This document shows positions 18,875 through 28,692 of a stretch of 64,000 nt of DNA, piece after piece. The stretch covers positions 1 to 64,000 of the forward strand of contig NZ_SIRE01000011.1 in the NCBI RefSeq assembly GCF_004307995.1, read 5' to 3'. This DNA is from Paenibacillus thalictri. Its GTDB lineage: Bacteria; Bacillota; Bacilli; Paenibacillales; NBRC-103111. The notes under the pieces are model-generated. The model was not told where the DNA came from. It was given only the letters and a program-made list of their open reading frames with translations, and ran no database searches. Made by a program: the position numbers and the translations under genes. Position 1 is the stretch's first letter, and every line of letters starts with the position of its first letter.

Positions 18875-20458
18875 ATGGTAACACGTTTGACAAAAGCAAT
18901 GCTTGTAGTAATGGCCGCGATTCTGATTCTCAGCGGCTGCGGGGGAGCGGGAACAAGCAAAACCGGGGACTCGGCAAAAACGGACGGCTCGGGTAAAGGA
19001 AGCAGCCAAAATCTGATTTTTGGTTTATCCGGCGAGCCGACGACCATGGATCCGCTTGTACAAAACGGTACCCACGGCAGAACAATTAAATTAGCCATCT
19101 ATCGCGGGCTTGTCAATTACGATAAGGAAGGCAAGCTGAGCAACGAACTGGCCGAATCGTATTCGCTGTCGGCAGATAAGAAAACGTATACGTTCAAGCT
19201 GCGCGACGCCAAGTTTCAAAATGGCGACCCTGTCACCGCCGAGGATGTGAAATACACTTTCGAACGCATCGCCAATCCGAAAAATAACGCAACGTTCCGC
19301 AACGAGCTGTCCGTAATCGATAAAATTGAAGCGACCGACGCCAAAACGGTGGCCATTACATTAAAAGAAACTTCCGCGCCTTTTATCCATTACTTGGCGT
19401 TGCCGGAATCAGTCATTGTCTCCAAGAAGTGGACCGAAGAGAAAAACGGCGATTTGAATGCAGCTCCGATGGGAGCGGGTCCGTTCCAGTTCGTCAAATG
19501 GACTAAAGGCCAGGAATTCGTTGTGAAAAAATTCGACGGCTATTATAAGAAAGATCGGGTCAAGCTGGACAACTTAAGATTTGTTTTTTATCCGGACGAA
19601 AATACGCGGGTTAACGCGCTGAAAGCCGGGGATGTCGACTTGATCGACACCGTTCCCTGGAAGGATGCCGCAGCGCTTGAGCAGGATTCAAAGCTGAAGC
19701 TGGATGGAGTCAGCGGACCGTTTATGCAGCTGCAGTTCAACACACAGTTCGCGCCGTTCAGCGATCCGCGGGTGAGAAAAGCAATATCGTATGCGATCGA
19801 CCGCAAAACGATCATCAACACGGCGTTTAACGGACGGGGCAAGCCGATTTACGGCATGGCCATTCCGCAGGGCTACATGGGCTACAATGAAAAAAATGAA
19901 AATTATTTCGATTACAATGTTGAAAAGGCGAAAAAGCTTTTGGCTGAAGCGGGGTATCCGAACGGCTTTAAAGCCCGCCTCTTATCGACATCGCAATTTT
20001 CTTATCATCAGCAAACGGCGGTAGCGGTACAATCCGAATTAAAGAAGGTCGGCATCGAAGTGGAGCTGGATCTGCCTGACTGGGCTACTCGCGTCAAGAA
20101 AAATACGGAAGGCAACTACGACTTTGTTGTCGCGGGCACATCCGGAGACATTACGGACGCGGACTGGCTCAGCAACTTCTACACCGGCGGCCCGGCGAGG
20201 CTGAACAATTCGGCATTCTTCGACGACGCGCAAATCAATAAGCTGTTGATTGACGGGCGCAAGGAGCTGGACGAGGCGAAACGCAAAGAAATTTACGATA
20301 AATTGATTGACCGCGCGCTTGACCTGTCCCCGTTTGTTTATTTGTCGTGGCGCGAGCAAGCGTATGGCATGAAGGCAACTGTCGGAGGGTTTAAAAATAT
20401 GCCGGGCTTCTTATCGTTCCAATCCGGTATTACGCTTGAAGACACATTTATAAAGTAG
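18875..20458 (+). CDS. ABC transporter substrate-binding lipoprotein (SBP family 5)
   Basis: 527 residues. The lipobox is LILSGC near residue 22, then a Gly/Ser/Lys-rich linker and a family 5 (DppA/OppA) fold: GEPTTMDPLVQNGTHGRTIKLAIYRGLV, FKLRDAKFQNGDPVTAEDVKYTFERI, DPRVRKAISYAIDR. It delivers substrate to the two permeases upstream. The ATG at 18875 has SD AAGGGGAGG. The large family 5 pocket fits peptides or peptide-like compounds such as fructosyl amino acids, but the ligand is unknown. Confidence 0.93.
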   Translation: MVTRLTKAMLVVMAAILILSGCGGAGTSKTGDSAKTDGSGKGSSQNLIFGLSGEPTTMDPLVQNGTHGRTIKLAIYRGLVNYDKEGKLSNELAESYSLSADKKTYTFKLRDAKFQNGDPVTAEDVKYTFERIANPKNNATFRNELSVIDKIEATDAKTVAITLKETSAPFIHYLALPESVIVSKKWTEEKNGDLNAAPMGAGPFQFVKWTKGQEFVVKKFDGYYKKDRVKLDNLRFVFYPDENTRVNALKAGDVDLIDTVPWKDAAALEQDSKLKLDGVSGPFMQLQFNTQFAPFSDPRVRKAISYAIDRKTIINTAFNGRGKPIYGMAIPQGYMGYNEKNENYFDYNVEKAKKLLAEAGYPNGFKARLLSTSQFSYHQQTAVAVQSELKKVGIEVELDLPDWATRVKKNTEGNYDFVVAGTSGDITDADWLSNFYTGGPARLNNSAFFDDAQINKLLIDGRKELDEAKRKEIYDKLIDRALDLSPFVYLSWREQAYGMKATVGGFKNMPGFLSFQSGITLEDTFIK

Positions 20459-20471
20459 CTTGCGACCTGTG

Positions 20472-20493
20472 GCCCCCGGATGCGTCTGGGGGC
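20472..20493 (+). terminator. GC-rich hairpin after the binding-protein gene
   Basis: GCCCCCGGA pairs with TCTGGGGGC around a TGCG loop. Only a weak T-rich tail follows (ATCTTAT), so termination may be partial. Confidence 0.6.
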
Positions 20494-20601
20494 ATCTTAT
20501 ATCATTTGTTGATGGACCGGCTCAAAGTCTAGTACAATAGATTCAACACCATGCTTTCGCGGAAAAGAGGGGTCTAAACGATTCTGTACAAGCTCAGGAA
20601 C

Positions 20602-22479
20602 ATGTTTGGATTTCTGTCTCGAAATCTTCAGATTCGGATGATCGTCTCTATTGTCATACTCGTCTTTATCGCCGTATTTTTCTCGCTGAACATCACCTTT
20701 AAGCATACGGAAACGTTGTTCGAGAAAGAAACGTCCGATCTCTTGATCAGCAATTTGGAGCAGGTGGGCAATCAGGTTGAGAATGTGACGCTGGATATGA
20801 TGAAGCTGTCGAATGTGCTTAGTCTCGACGATACCGTGACCTCCAATTTGAGCGCTTACCGGCGGACCCCGGACTTCAAGCCGTTCAGTACGATGAAGCT
20901 TCCACAGGAGCTTGCGCCGGAGGACTACGCCCGCATGTCCAAAATCGAAAATCGCTTGAATTTTACGAAAAACAACAACTTTTTTAATTATAACGCACAC
21001 ATGATCATTATCAGCTCGGACGGTCTCGTCAGCAATGTCATGGGCAACATTGTAAGCGATATCGATATGAATCAGGATTACTTGAATTTTAAGCAGGAGT
21101 TCGGCCAGGAGCTAAAGGATGAGGAATGGTTCCGTTCACTCGTCCGCCATGAAAAAGATTCGGTGTGGACCGTGCCATTCGTTTACCGCACCTCCAAGCT
21201 TACGGATGAGAAGCATTACGTTTCGCTGGCCAAGTCGATCAAAAACAGCCTTACCGGCGAAATGCTCGGTATCGTCATGATCAATCTCGATCTGGACAAT
21301 TTTGTCTCGTTGTTTACGGTCCGTTCCAAGGGTTCAATCCTGCTGCTTGACGGCCAAGATCAAATTATCAAAACGTCGGGCGACGTAGATGTTGAAGATA
21401 TCGACAACGTAAAGAAGGACTTGAAGCTTTACGGCACCCAAAAGGGCTATTTTATCGGCACGTCGGACAACAAGCGCTACATGGTGACTTATTACATTTT
21501 AAACCGGTTGAACTGGACGGTCGTTTCGGTTATTCCATACGCCGACGTCATGAACAACACCTCCAGTCTTAAAAATAAAGTGTTAACGATCAATTATATC
21601 GTGTTTGGCTTGTTCTTGTTGTCCAGTGTCGCTTTGATATTATATATTACAAATCCCTTAAAGCTGCTGATCAGAGATTTAAGGAAAAAAAAGATCGGCA
21701 TTTACAGCGTCGGTACTAAAGATATCTCTTATTCCAACGATGTGAACAGCATCGTCAAAAGCTTCGACCTGCTGTTTAAGCGGATCGACGAGCTTGTGCT
21801 TAGAGTAATGGGCGAGCAGAAAAGGGAACAGGAGCTGAAATACGAAGCGCTAAAGGCGCAGATCAACCCGCATTTTTTGTTTAACACTTTAAATATTATC
21901 AAGTGGACCGCGATGATGAACGGAGCGTCGAATGCGTCCAGCATGATCGCCGATCTGGGCAGCTTGCTGGAGGTCAGCATGAAGAAGGGCGAAGAGGAAA
22001 TTGCGCTTAAGGAAGAGCTGCGGCTGGTCAAAGCGTATATGAATATCCAGAACGCCCGCTACAATGACAGCATTGAGCTGCATGTGGCGATCGACCCGGC
22101 ATTCAACGATTACCGGATCATCAAGCTGCTGCTGCAGCCTGTGGTGGAAAATTGCTTTTTGCACGGATTAAAAAACAAAAAAAGCGGAGGCCGCATCGAA
22201 ATCGGAGCCCGTTTGGAAGGGAATCGCCTGCAGATCGACGTAAGCGACAACGGGGAAGGCATCGACGAACTCAGGATCCGCGAAATTTTGAACGAGTCGC
22301 CTGAAGAGGCAAGCGGGCAGCACAAATTCAGCGGGGTCGGACTGCGGAATATTCACGACCGGCTGCAGCTCAAATACGGGGAGCCGTTCGGTTTGCGTAT
22401 CTCGTCCTTCGGAGAGCAGGGGACTACGGTATCGGTCATCATTCCGGCCGTACGGAGGGAGCAGGAAGCTTTGGAATAA
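20602..22479 (+). CDS. Sensor histidine kinase, YesM family
   Basis: 625 residues. A transmembrane segment near residues 10-30, a large extracellular Cache-like sensing region, a second membrane segment around 325-350 (VFGLFLLSSVALILYI), then a HAMP-like linker and the His_kinase domain with ALKAQINPHFLFNTLNIIKW (phospho-accepting His in the PHFLFN motif). The C-terminal HATPase domain has VVENCFLHGLK and DNGEGID. It pairs with the YesN-type regulator 28 bases downstream and probably senses the substrate of the adjacent Dpp-like importer. Confidence 0.93.
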   Translation: MFGFLSRNLQIRMIVSIVILVFIAVFFSLNITFKHTETLFEKETSDLLISNLEQVGNQVENVTLDMMKLSNVLSLDDTVTSNLSAYRRTPDFKPFSTMKLPQELAPEDYARMSKIENRLNFTKNNNFFNYNAHMIIISSDGLVSNVMGNIVSDIDMNQDYLNFKQEFGQELKDEEWFRSLVRHEKDSVWTVPFVYRTSKLTDEKHYVSLAKSIKNSLTGEMLGIVMINLDLDNFVSLFTVRSKGSILLLDGQDQIIKTSGDVDVEDIDNVKKDLKLYGTQKGYFIGTSDNKRYMVTYYILNRLNWTVVSVIPYADVMNNTSSLKNKVLTINYIVFGLFLLSSVALILYITNPLKLLIRDLRKKKIGIYSVGTKDISYSNDVNSIVKSFDLLFKRIDELVLRVMGEQKREQELKYEALKAQINPHFLFNTLNIIKWTAMMNGASNASSMIADLGSLLEVSMKKGEEEIALKEELRLVKAYMNIQNARYNDSIELHVAIDPAFNDYRIIKLLLQPVVENCFLHGLKNKKSGGRIEIGARLEGNRLQIDVSDNGEGIDELRIREILNESPEEASGQHKFSGVGLRNIHDRLQLKYGEPFGLRISSFGEQGTTVSVIIPAVRREQEALE

Positions 22480-22507
22480 ACATCCGCAGGAGGGAGTGGT
22501 CTTATCT

Positions 22508-24136
22508 ATGCTTAAGGTTATTATCGTTGACGATGAAGCTTTGGTCCGGATCGGCATCAAGTCATGCATCGAATGGGAGAAATACGACTTCGAATTTGTC
22601 GGGCAAGCTGAAGACGGCATACAAGCGCTTGAGCTGATCGAACAAACCCGCCCCGATATCGTGCTCACCGATATACTGATGCCCAATATGGACGGCCTTG
22701 AGCTGATTGGACATTTATCCGAGCGTTATCCCGGTACCAAGGTGATCGTTTTAAGCTGCTACAACGAGATGGATGCCGTCAAAAAAGCGATGCGGCTTGG
22801 GGCCGAGGATTATATACTGAAGCTTTCCATGCAGCCCGACAGTCTCTTGGAAATTTTGCTCAAAACGAAGACGGAAGTCGAGAAGCAACGGCTGCAAAAC
22901 GAAGAAAAGATCACTTTCGAGTCGGTGCTGAGAGCGAACAAGCAGGTGATCAAAAACGGCTTGTACAAAAAACTGCTGAGCGGCTCGACCGGTTACGCCG
23001 ATTTTCAAAAGGAAGCTTCGATTATGCAGGTGCAGCCCGCGTTCACCCAATTCCTCGTCATTTATTGCACAATCGACGACTATGATAACGCCCCTGCAAA
23101 AAGCAGGCTGAAGGACAGCCATCTGCTCAGCTCGTCGTTTATTAATATTTTGATGGAAGGCCTTGCCGATTTGACGAAAGCCGAATTCGCCGAAATGGAT
23201 GAAGGCGATTATTTGATATTGCTTGATGCGTCAGTTCAGGCCGCTTCCCACCGTCAGGTGCTGACCGAATTTTTTCAAAAAATGAACCGTTCGCTCCAGC
23301 GCTACTTGAATATTACCGTTTCCTTCGCCGTATCAGGCAAAACCGGCAGCTTGAAGGAAGTTCCGGCGTTGTACGCCAAAGCGAAGCGTGCTTCCGGACA
23401 CCGCTTTTATCAAGGCCGGGAAAGTATTTTGTTTGCCGACATGCTGCCGGACTTCAGCGATAAGGAAATCATTTTCAGCCTGGATGAAGAAAAGCGGCTT
23501 ATGGATTATATTGAGGCAAGCGATTACGACGGAGTGAACATTTTCGTGGGCCGGTTTTTCGACGGCATTTTGTCCGATGCGGATCATCACCCGATGAGCG
23601 TCAAAACCGCGGTATTAAATATGCTGTATATTTTTATGAAGGTGCTGAAGCCGTACGAAGAGCAGGTGCCGGCGGCATACGGAGACTCAAAATTGAAATG
23701 GACGGAATTGATTTTGGAAGCGGAATCGCTGGCTGACATCAGGAGCTGCGTTGACGAATTCATGGCCGGCTTCAGCCAGGCGATGCTGGCGGTTAAAGGA
23801 GCGATGGCCAGACCGGAAATTATGGGCATCAAACGGTATATCTACGATAATATCGAACAAAACATTTCGCTCGAGGACGCCGCCAGGTTTTCCAATATGA
23901 GCCGGAGTTATTTTTCTTTTATTTTCAAAAAGGAAATGGGCGACAGTTTTACTAACTTTGTCAACCGCACCAAAATGGAAAAGGCGCGGGATTTGATCAT
24001 GCAGCGTAATTTGAAGGTGTATGAGGCGGCGGAGAAGGTAGGCATCAAAGACGAAGCTTACTTCAGCAAGCTGTTTAAAAAATATATCGGCGTCAGCCCC
24101 GGAAAAATGAAAGGAAAAGGCGGTACTCATGAATAA
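22508..24136 (+). CDS. Response regulator with AraC-type DNA-binding domain, YesN family
   Basis: 542 residues. The N-terminal receiver has KVIIVDDEALVRIG with the acidic pair and the phospho-acceptor Asp in PDIVLTDILMPNMDG. The middle is a poorly conserved linker domain, and the C-terminus is a double helix-turn-helix AraC domain (ISLEDAARFSNMSRSYFSFIFKKEMGDSF, VYEAAEKVGIKDEAYFSKLFKKYIGVSP). ATG at 22508 lies downstream of AGGAGGGAG; an overlapping GTG at 22496 is too close to that SD. It likely activates the transporter and catabolic genes. Confidence 0.93.
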   Translation: MLKVIIVDDEALVRIGIKSCIEWEKYDFEFVGQAEDGIQALELIEQTRPDIVLTDILMPNMDGLELIGHLSERYPGTKVIVLSCYNEMDAVKKAMRLGAEDYILKLSMQPDSLLEILLKTKTEVEKQRLQNEEKITFESVLRANKQVIKNGLYKKLLSGSTGYADFQKEASIMQVQPAFTQFLVIYCTIDDYDNAPAKSRLKDSHLLSSSFINILMEGLADLTKAEFAEMDEGDYLILLDASVQAASHRQVLTEFFQKMNRSLQRYLNITVSFAVSGKTGSLKEVPALYAKAKRASGHRFYQGRESILFADMLPDFSDKEIIFSLDEEKRLMDYIEASDYDGVNIFVGRFFDGILSDADHHPMSVKTAVLNMLYIFMKVLKPYEEQVPAAYGDSKLKWTELILEAESLADIRSCVDEFMAGFSQAMLAVKGAMARPEIMGIKRYIYDNIEQNISLEDAARFSNMSRSYFSFIFKKEMGDSFTNFVNRTKMEKARDLIMQRNLKVYEAAEKVGIKDEAYFSKLFKKYIGVSPGKMKGKGGTHE

Positions 24137-24560
24137 TTGCAAATTGTGCCAGAGACAGGGGCGGCAAAGCGAAGATCCGTATTTCGTGACGGAGACCACA
24201 TATTATGCGGTTTACCACGCTCCCGTGGAGAAACGGCTGGTCGGGTATTTGTATATAGAGCCAAAACGGCATGCCGAATCGTGGCAGGAACTGACGGGGG
24301 AAGAACAAGCCGAGCTTCCCGGGCTGATCGCCCGTCTGGAAAACATGCTGTATAAAGAAATTCGGGCGGAACGTGTCTACACGTTGTCCGTGGGAGAGAC
24401 CGTCCGGCATCTGCATCTCCACCTGATTCCACGATGCTCAGGCGTGTTGCTTGAAGGGCTGGAGCTGATTCAGCGGGCCGCCGGCCCGGAAGGGACGGGC
24501 CAGCCCGTCAGCGAAGCGGACATCCGGCAGTTCATCGCGAAGATAAAGCCGGAACTGTGA
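24129..24560 (+). CDS. HIT-family hydrolase
   Basis: 143 residues. The histidine-triad motif appears as HLHLHLIPR near residue 96, and NNCKLCQRQ at the N-terminus has the Cys-X2-Cys often seen in HIT proteins. Members hydrolyse nucleotide phosphoramidates or dinucleoside polyphosphates. The gene overlaps the end of the regulator gene by eight bases, so it is co-transcribed. A link to transport or catabolism is not obvious. Confidence 0.85.
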   Translation: MNNCKLCQRQGRQSEDPYFVTETTYYAVYHAPVEKRLVGYLYIEPKRHAESWQELTGEEQAELPGLIARLENMLYKEIRAERVYTLSVGETVRHLHLHLIPRCSGVLLEGLELIQRAAGPEGTGQPVSEADIRQFIAKIKPEL

Positions 24561-24596
24561 CGTCATAACAAAAGCGGAATGAGGAGAACCGGCCGT

Positions 24597-24932
24597 ATGA
24601 GCGACATCCGTATAAGAACGTATAATAAGCTGATTCGCGATAAAATACCTGAAATCCTGGATGCCAAAGGAATCAACTATTCGATTCGCGAGCTGAGCCA
24701 GTCCGAATATAAAGCGAAGCTCAATGGCAAGCTGCATGAAGAATTGCAGGAATATGTAACGGCATCCCCGGAGGAAAGGCTGGCAGAGTTGGCCGATATG
24801 GTTGAGGTGATCCACGCAATCATTGTAAACAGCGGCGCAACGATAGAGCAATTTGAGCGGATCAGGAAACAAAAGCTGGAGGAGCGCGGCGGGTTTCAGC
24901 AAAAGCTTCTTCTGATTAGCACAAGTGAATAG
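24597..24932 (+). CDS. MazG/PRA-PH-like nucleotide pyrophosphohydrolase
   Basis: 111-residue all-alpha protein. YNKLIRDKIPEIL at the N-terminus and the acidic KLHEELQEYV and ELADMVEVIHAI segments (E-E...E-x2-D arrangement of the Mg-binding helices) match the phosphoribosyl-ATP pyrophosphohydrolase-like/MazG group. It probably removes noncanonical NTPs. ATG 24597 is chosen because the AGGAG at 24581-24585 is a suitable distance upstream; the ATG at 24579 overlaps that SD. Confidence 0.8.
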   Translation: MSDIRIRTYNKLIRDKIPEILDAKGINYSIRELSQSEYKAKLNGKLHEELQEYVTASPEERLAELADMVEVIHAIIVNSGATIEQFERIRKQKLEERGGFQQKLLLISTSE

Positions 24933-24948
24933 TTTGTAACATAAGAAG

Positions 24949-24973
24949 AGCATCCGAGAGGGTGCTTTTTTTT
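24949..24973 (+). terminator. Terminator after the MazG-like gene
   Basis: AGCATCC pairs with GGGTGCT (one wobble), then a run of T. It separates the first catabolic cluster from the second. Confidence 0.85.
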
Positions 24974-25192
24974 GTTGGGATACCTAAAATCTGTGATTTG
25001 TTCTATATACACGCAAAATGTATGAATGTGAAGGAAGACGCGATCCGTGTACAATACAAGGTAAGAGCCATTTTACCATTATACAGCGAAGGACGATGCA
25101 CAAGTGAATCCATGGATCATTTTGACTGAAACAAAAGACAGCTCTTCGGCATATTTGAAAGGGGAGCGCGGGTTGGCCGCGCAGGGCTGCTT

Positions 25193-27025
25193 ATGAATAG
25201 AATCGAAATAAAACTCGTTTCAGCGCGCGTAAGCAGGTTTTGGCCGGCAACGCTGAAAAACAAGCTGTTTGCCGCGTTTATTTTGTGTGTGTTTGTTCCG
25301 ATGTCCATCGGATTCGTGTATACGTTCCGGGAAATCGAAACGACGCTGCAGGACAAATTGATTCAGAAAAGCGCTTTCAATCTGGCAATGACGCGCAAAA
25401 GCCTGGACGACGTGCTGAGCATTTTGACCAAAGCGTTTTATATCGTGGAGAAAGACCAGACGGTTGCCGCGCAGCTGCGCGAGCCTGACCTCAATTCGGA
25501 TTTTAGGCGTACGAAAATTGTCGAAGACAAACTGGTTTCTTTGGACGATTCGCTGTTTTTGTACCATTCGCCGCAGGTTTACTTTACGGTAGCCGATTTT
25601 TACGGGCACATGTACGCTTCCTTTATGCCCAAGCGAATATTGGATTACGACATTTTTCTGAAAGAGTACGGGTTGACGCGAGGGGCAGGGTATACGCCGC
25701 ACCGCTGGATTACGCCCGACCCAAACTATGTGTCCGGCGATCGTTCGAGCAGTCCGGACCTGTTGACGCTGCTGGGCATCTTGCTTGACAGCAACAACCA
25801 GCCGATGGGTTATGCGCGGGTCAGCCTCGATTACCACAACTGGTTTCGTGCGGCGATGCAGGACCGCGTCGACTCGCAGATGTACAGCATCGTTTCCCGA
25901 TCGGGTGACATGCTTGTCAGCTCCGGAGACGGACCGCCGCTTAACGCCTCGGCGCTGCAATCGCTGCTCGCCTCGAAAGATACGGAAGGGTATTTTATCG
26001 ACGAAGCGTCGTCGACCATCGTGCTCTACAACTACATTCCGGCTTTGAACTGGTATTTGGTCAGCTATATGAAGTCGGATTTATTGTTAAGCGAGATTCA
26101 CACGGTGAAAATGAGATATTTTGCGATTTTTTGCACGTTTGCCGTGCTTTTCGCGTGTATCACCTTATTTATCGCCTCTTCGATCACCAAACCGCTGCAG
26201 CGTTTAAGCAAAAAAATGGTTCAAGTCGTGAACCACCGGCTGGAAATTCCGCTGACCGATACAAACGCACGCGGCGAAGTACAGGAGCTGACGCGCACTT
26301 TTAACCAGATGATCCGCGATATGAAGGACATGCTGCATAAGCTCAAGCTGGAGCAGGTGCAGAAGGAGGCCGTCCGCTTCCAAATGCTGCTGTCGCAAAT
26401 GAACCCGCATTTTTTGTTCAACACGTTAAGCACGATCAAATTTATCGCTTTGCGCAAGCAAAACGACGATATTGCGGACATCTGCATTTCGCTTGGCCAA
26501 CTGCTGGAGACAAGCTTAAACTCGGAAATTGAAATGATTCATCTGAAGAAGGAGATCGAGCTGCTGAACGATTATATCCATATTCAGCAGTACCGCTTCA
26601 AGTTTATTTGCGACATCCGTTACGAATATGATGAGAAATACGATTATGCGCTTGTTCCGAAGCTGAGTCTTCAACCGTTGATTGAAAACTCCATCTATCA
26701 CGGTTTCTCCAACATGCTGGAGTCTGCGGAAATTATCGTACGTATCCGTGCCGAAGGCAAACGGTTGACGATCGAGGTGGACGATAACGGAAAAGGGCTG
26801 CATATGTCCAAGACGCCGGCGGTTAAAGCGGGTACGCTGCGTAAAGGCATCGGGTTGTCCAACCTGAGAGAGCGGCTGCAAATATTGTTTAAGCAGGAAG
26901 CGGAGCTTGAGCTCATTCCGCTGGAGAAAGGAGCCCGGGTCCGGTTTACGTTCCCGCTGCTGCTGTCGAGCCCTTTTGAAATGGAGGTTACGGGTGATGT
27001 GGAAAGTACTGCTGGTAGAGGATGA
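25193..27025 (+). CDS. Sensor histidine kinase, YesM family (second)
   Basis: 610 residues. Membrane segment at about 20-40 (LFAAFILCVFVPMSIGFVYTF), an extracellular sensing domain, a second membrane segment near 300-320, a HAMP region (SITKPLQRLSKKMVQV), and LLSQMNPHFLFNTLSTIKFI with the phospho-accepting His. The HATPase C-terminus has LIENSIYHGF and DDNGKGL. The start ATG has a weak SD. The 260-base gap before it contains the previous terminator and probably this operon's promoter. It overlaps the regulator gene downstream by 29 bases. Confidence 0.92.
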   Translation: MNRIEIKLVSARVSRFWPATLKNKLFAAFILCVFVPMSIGFVYTFREIETTLQDKLIQKSAFNLAMTRKSLDDVLSILTKAFYIVEKDQTVAAQLREPDLNSDFRRTKIVEDKLVSLDDSLFLYHSPQVYFTVADFYGHMYASFMPKRILDYDIFLKEYGLTRGAGYTPHRWITPDPNYVSGDRSSSPDLLTLLGILLDSNNQPMGYARVSLDYHNWFRAAMQDRVDSQMYSIVSRSGDMLVSSGDGPPLNASALQSLLASKDTEGYFIDEASSTIVLYNYIPALNWYLVSYMKSDLLLSEIHTVKMRYFAIFCTFAVLFACITLFIASSITKPLQRLSKKMVQVVNHRLEIPLTDTNARGEVQELTRTFNQMIRDMKDMLHKLKLEQVQKEAVRFQMLLSQMNPHFLFNTLSTIKFIALRKQNDDIADICISLGQLLETSLNSEIEMIHLKKEIELLNDYIHIQQYRFKFICDIRYEYDEKYDYALVPKLSLQPLIENSIYHGFSNMLESAEIIVRIRAEGKRLTIEVDDNGKGLHMSKTPAVKAGTLRKGIGLSNLRERLQILFKQEAELELIPLEKGARVRFTFPLLLSSPFEMEVTGDVESTAGRG

Positions 27026-28571
27026 ACTGTTCATCAGGGAATCGATCCGGGAAATAATTGCGTGGGAGCAATACCAATTTACGCTGGTCGGTGAAGCGGG
27101 GAATGGCAAAGAAGCGCTTGATATGATCGAAGTAAGCAACCCCGATCTGGTGATCACCGATATTATGATGCCGGAAATGGACGGGCTGGAGCTGCTCAAA
27201 ACGGTAAGAGAGCGGGGTTATGCGTGCAAGTTTGTAATGCTGACCTGCTTGAACGATTTTCACTATGCGCGGGAAGCGCTGGAATACGGTGCCTCCAATT
27301 ATATATTGAAGTTGTCGATGAGCATCAAGTCGCTGCAGGAAACGCTGCTTAAGGTGCGGAAGGAGCTGGAAAAAAGCTTGCAGTACGACGGGTACGAAAC
27401 TTCCCGGTATTACGAAGACATTTGGCATCGTTTGTTTGATCCGTCAAAACCGCACGCAGTTGGAGACTATCCCGCTCCACCTGTAAGAGAAGCTAATCGC
27501 AAATGGCTCCGGATATTCGGCATTCTTCATGAACAAGCGGATTACAGTGCAGCCGAGTTCCATTCTCTTAAACTATTAAAGCAGTCGGAGAGGTGCATCG
27601 TACACGTATTTACCCGATATGGGCAAACCACGGTGTTCATCTGGTCGTCGGAACCGATCGCAGTCTCCGGAGCCGCACCCGCAACCATAATCGAATCTGC
27701 CCTCGCATCCGTAACCGCTCCCACAGTGGGAGAATCGGGTCGGTTGATCGTACAGGCTTCCGAAATGGCCCAAGGCGCCAGGATGGCGGAGCTTTGGACC
27801 GCGATGGCGGAACGAATGAATGCACACTGGTACGCCGCAGAGCAGGCGGATGCCTCGGTGCCGGCAGCGGGTCTGCCGCCGGTCGCTTTACCCTTATCTC
27901 AGCCGTTACTGCCGCCAAATTCGAGCCAAGCGGGGGCTGAATGGTATTGGGCGGAGGAAACTAGGTTTTTTCAGCAATTCGAGCAGATGCGGCTTGACGC
28001 TTGCCTGACGCTGTTAGACGAGCTGTGGGCCGCTCTGAAGCGGCTGAACATCGGCATGGCGAAGGTGAAGGAGCTTGCCGTACAGATGGATAAGACGCTT
28101 GTTCGCCAAGCGAGAAGGCAGCCGGAATCCCCGGACGAGCTGTGGCTTGCGATCAGCGCGGACGGCCTGAAACAACTGCTGGCCGCGCGAATGGAGCGGT
28201 ATATGAGCCTGTTGATTACGTCGGTGGAGAAACCGACCGATCATGTGGAGATCAATAAATTAAAGGAATACATTTTAAAGCATTACGGCAGTCCGATTAC
28301 GGTCCGGTCGATGGCTGCGTACGTATCGCTGGATGAAACGTATTTAAGCAATTTGTTTAAACAAAAGACAGGAGAAACGCTCATTAAATATTTGCACAGA
28401 ATCCGTGTGGATAAATCGAAATACGATTTGACGCAGACGACGCAGCCCATCTATGAGATCGCCGAAAAGGTCGGGTTCGTCAACGTCAACTATTACAACC
28501 GGATTTTCAAGCGGATGGTGGGCGTGACTCCTTCGGAATATCGCACAAATCACAGTTCTCAGCTGTCTTGA
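26997..28571 (+). CDS. Response regulator with AraC-type domain, YesN family (second)
   Basis: 524 residues. Receiver KVLLVEDELFIRESI with phospho-acceptor Asp in PDLVITDIMMPEMDG; C-terminal AraC double helix-turn-helix (ITVRSMAAYVSLDETYLSNLFKQKTGETL, IYEIAEKVGFVNVNYYNRIFKRMVGVTPSEY). ATG at 26997 has a GGAGG SD inside the kinase gene. The linker between domains contains an Ala/Pro-rich stretch around residues 275-320. Its 3' end was duplicated: a 25-bp relic lies at 31459-31483 before the second binding-protein gene. Confidence 0.92.
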   Translation: MWKVLLVEDELFIRESIREIIAWEQYQFTLVGEAGNGKEALDMIEVSNPDLVITDIMMPEMDGLELLKTVRERGYACKFVMLTCLNDFHYAREALEYGASNYILKLSMSIKSLQETLLKVRKELEKSLQYDGYETSRYYEDIWHRLFDPSKPHAVGDYPAPPVREANRKWLRIFGILHEQADYSAAEFHSLKLLKQSERCIVHVFTRYGQTTVFIWSSEPIAVSGAAPATIIESALASVTAPTVGESGRLIVQASEMAQGARMAELWTAMAERMNAHWYAAEQADASVPAAGLPPVALPLSQPLLPPNSSQAGAEWYWAEETRFFQQFEQMRLDACLTLLDELWAALKRLNIGMAKVKELAVQMDKTLVRQARRQPESPDELWLAISADGLKQLLAARMERYMSLLITSVEKPTDHVEINKLKEYILKHYGSPITVRSMAAYVSLDETYLSNLFKQKTGETLIKYLHRIRVDKSKYDLTQTTQPIYEIAEKVGFVNVNYYNRIFKRMVGVTPSEYRTNHSSQLS

Positions 28572-28692
28572 ACGGGTCGAAGACAGGCGTGTTTTGTGCC
28601 TTGTTTTCCTTGGATATGATTCTTCGTAGCGGAGAGGAGACTTGGTAAGGTATTAGTGAAAGACCAAGTCTATACAGGGAGGAAACGTTTTT

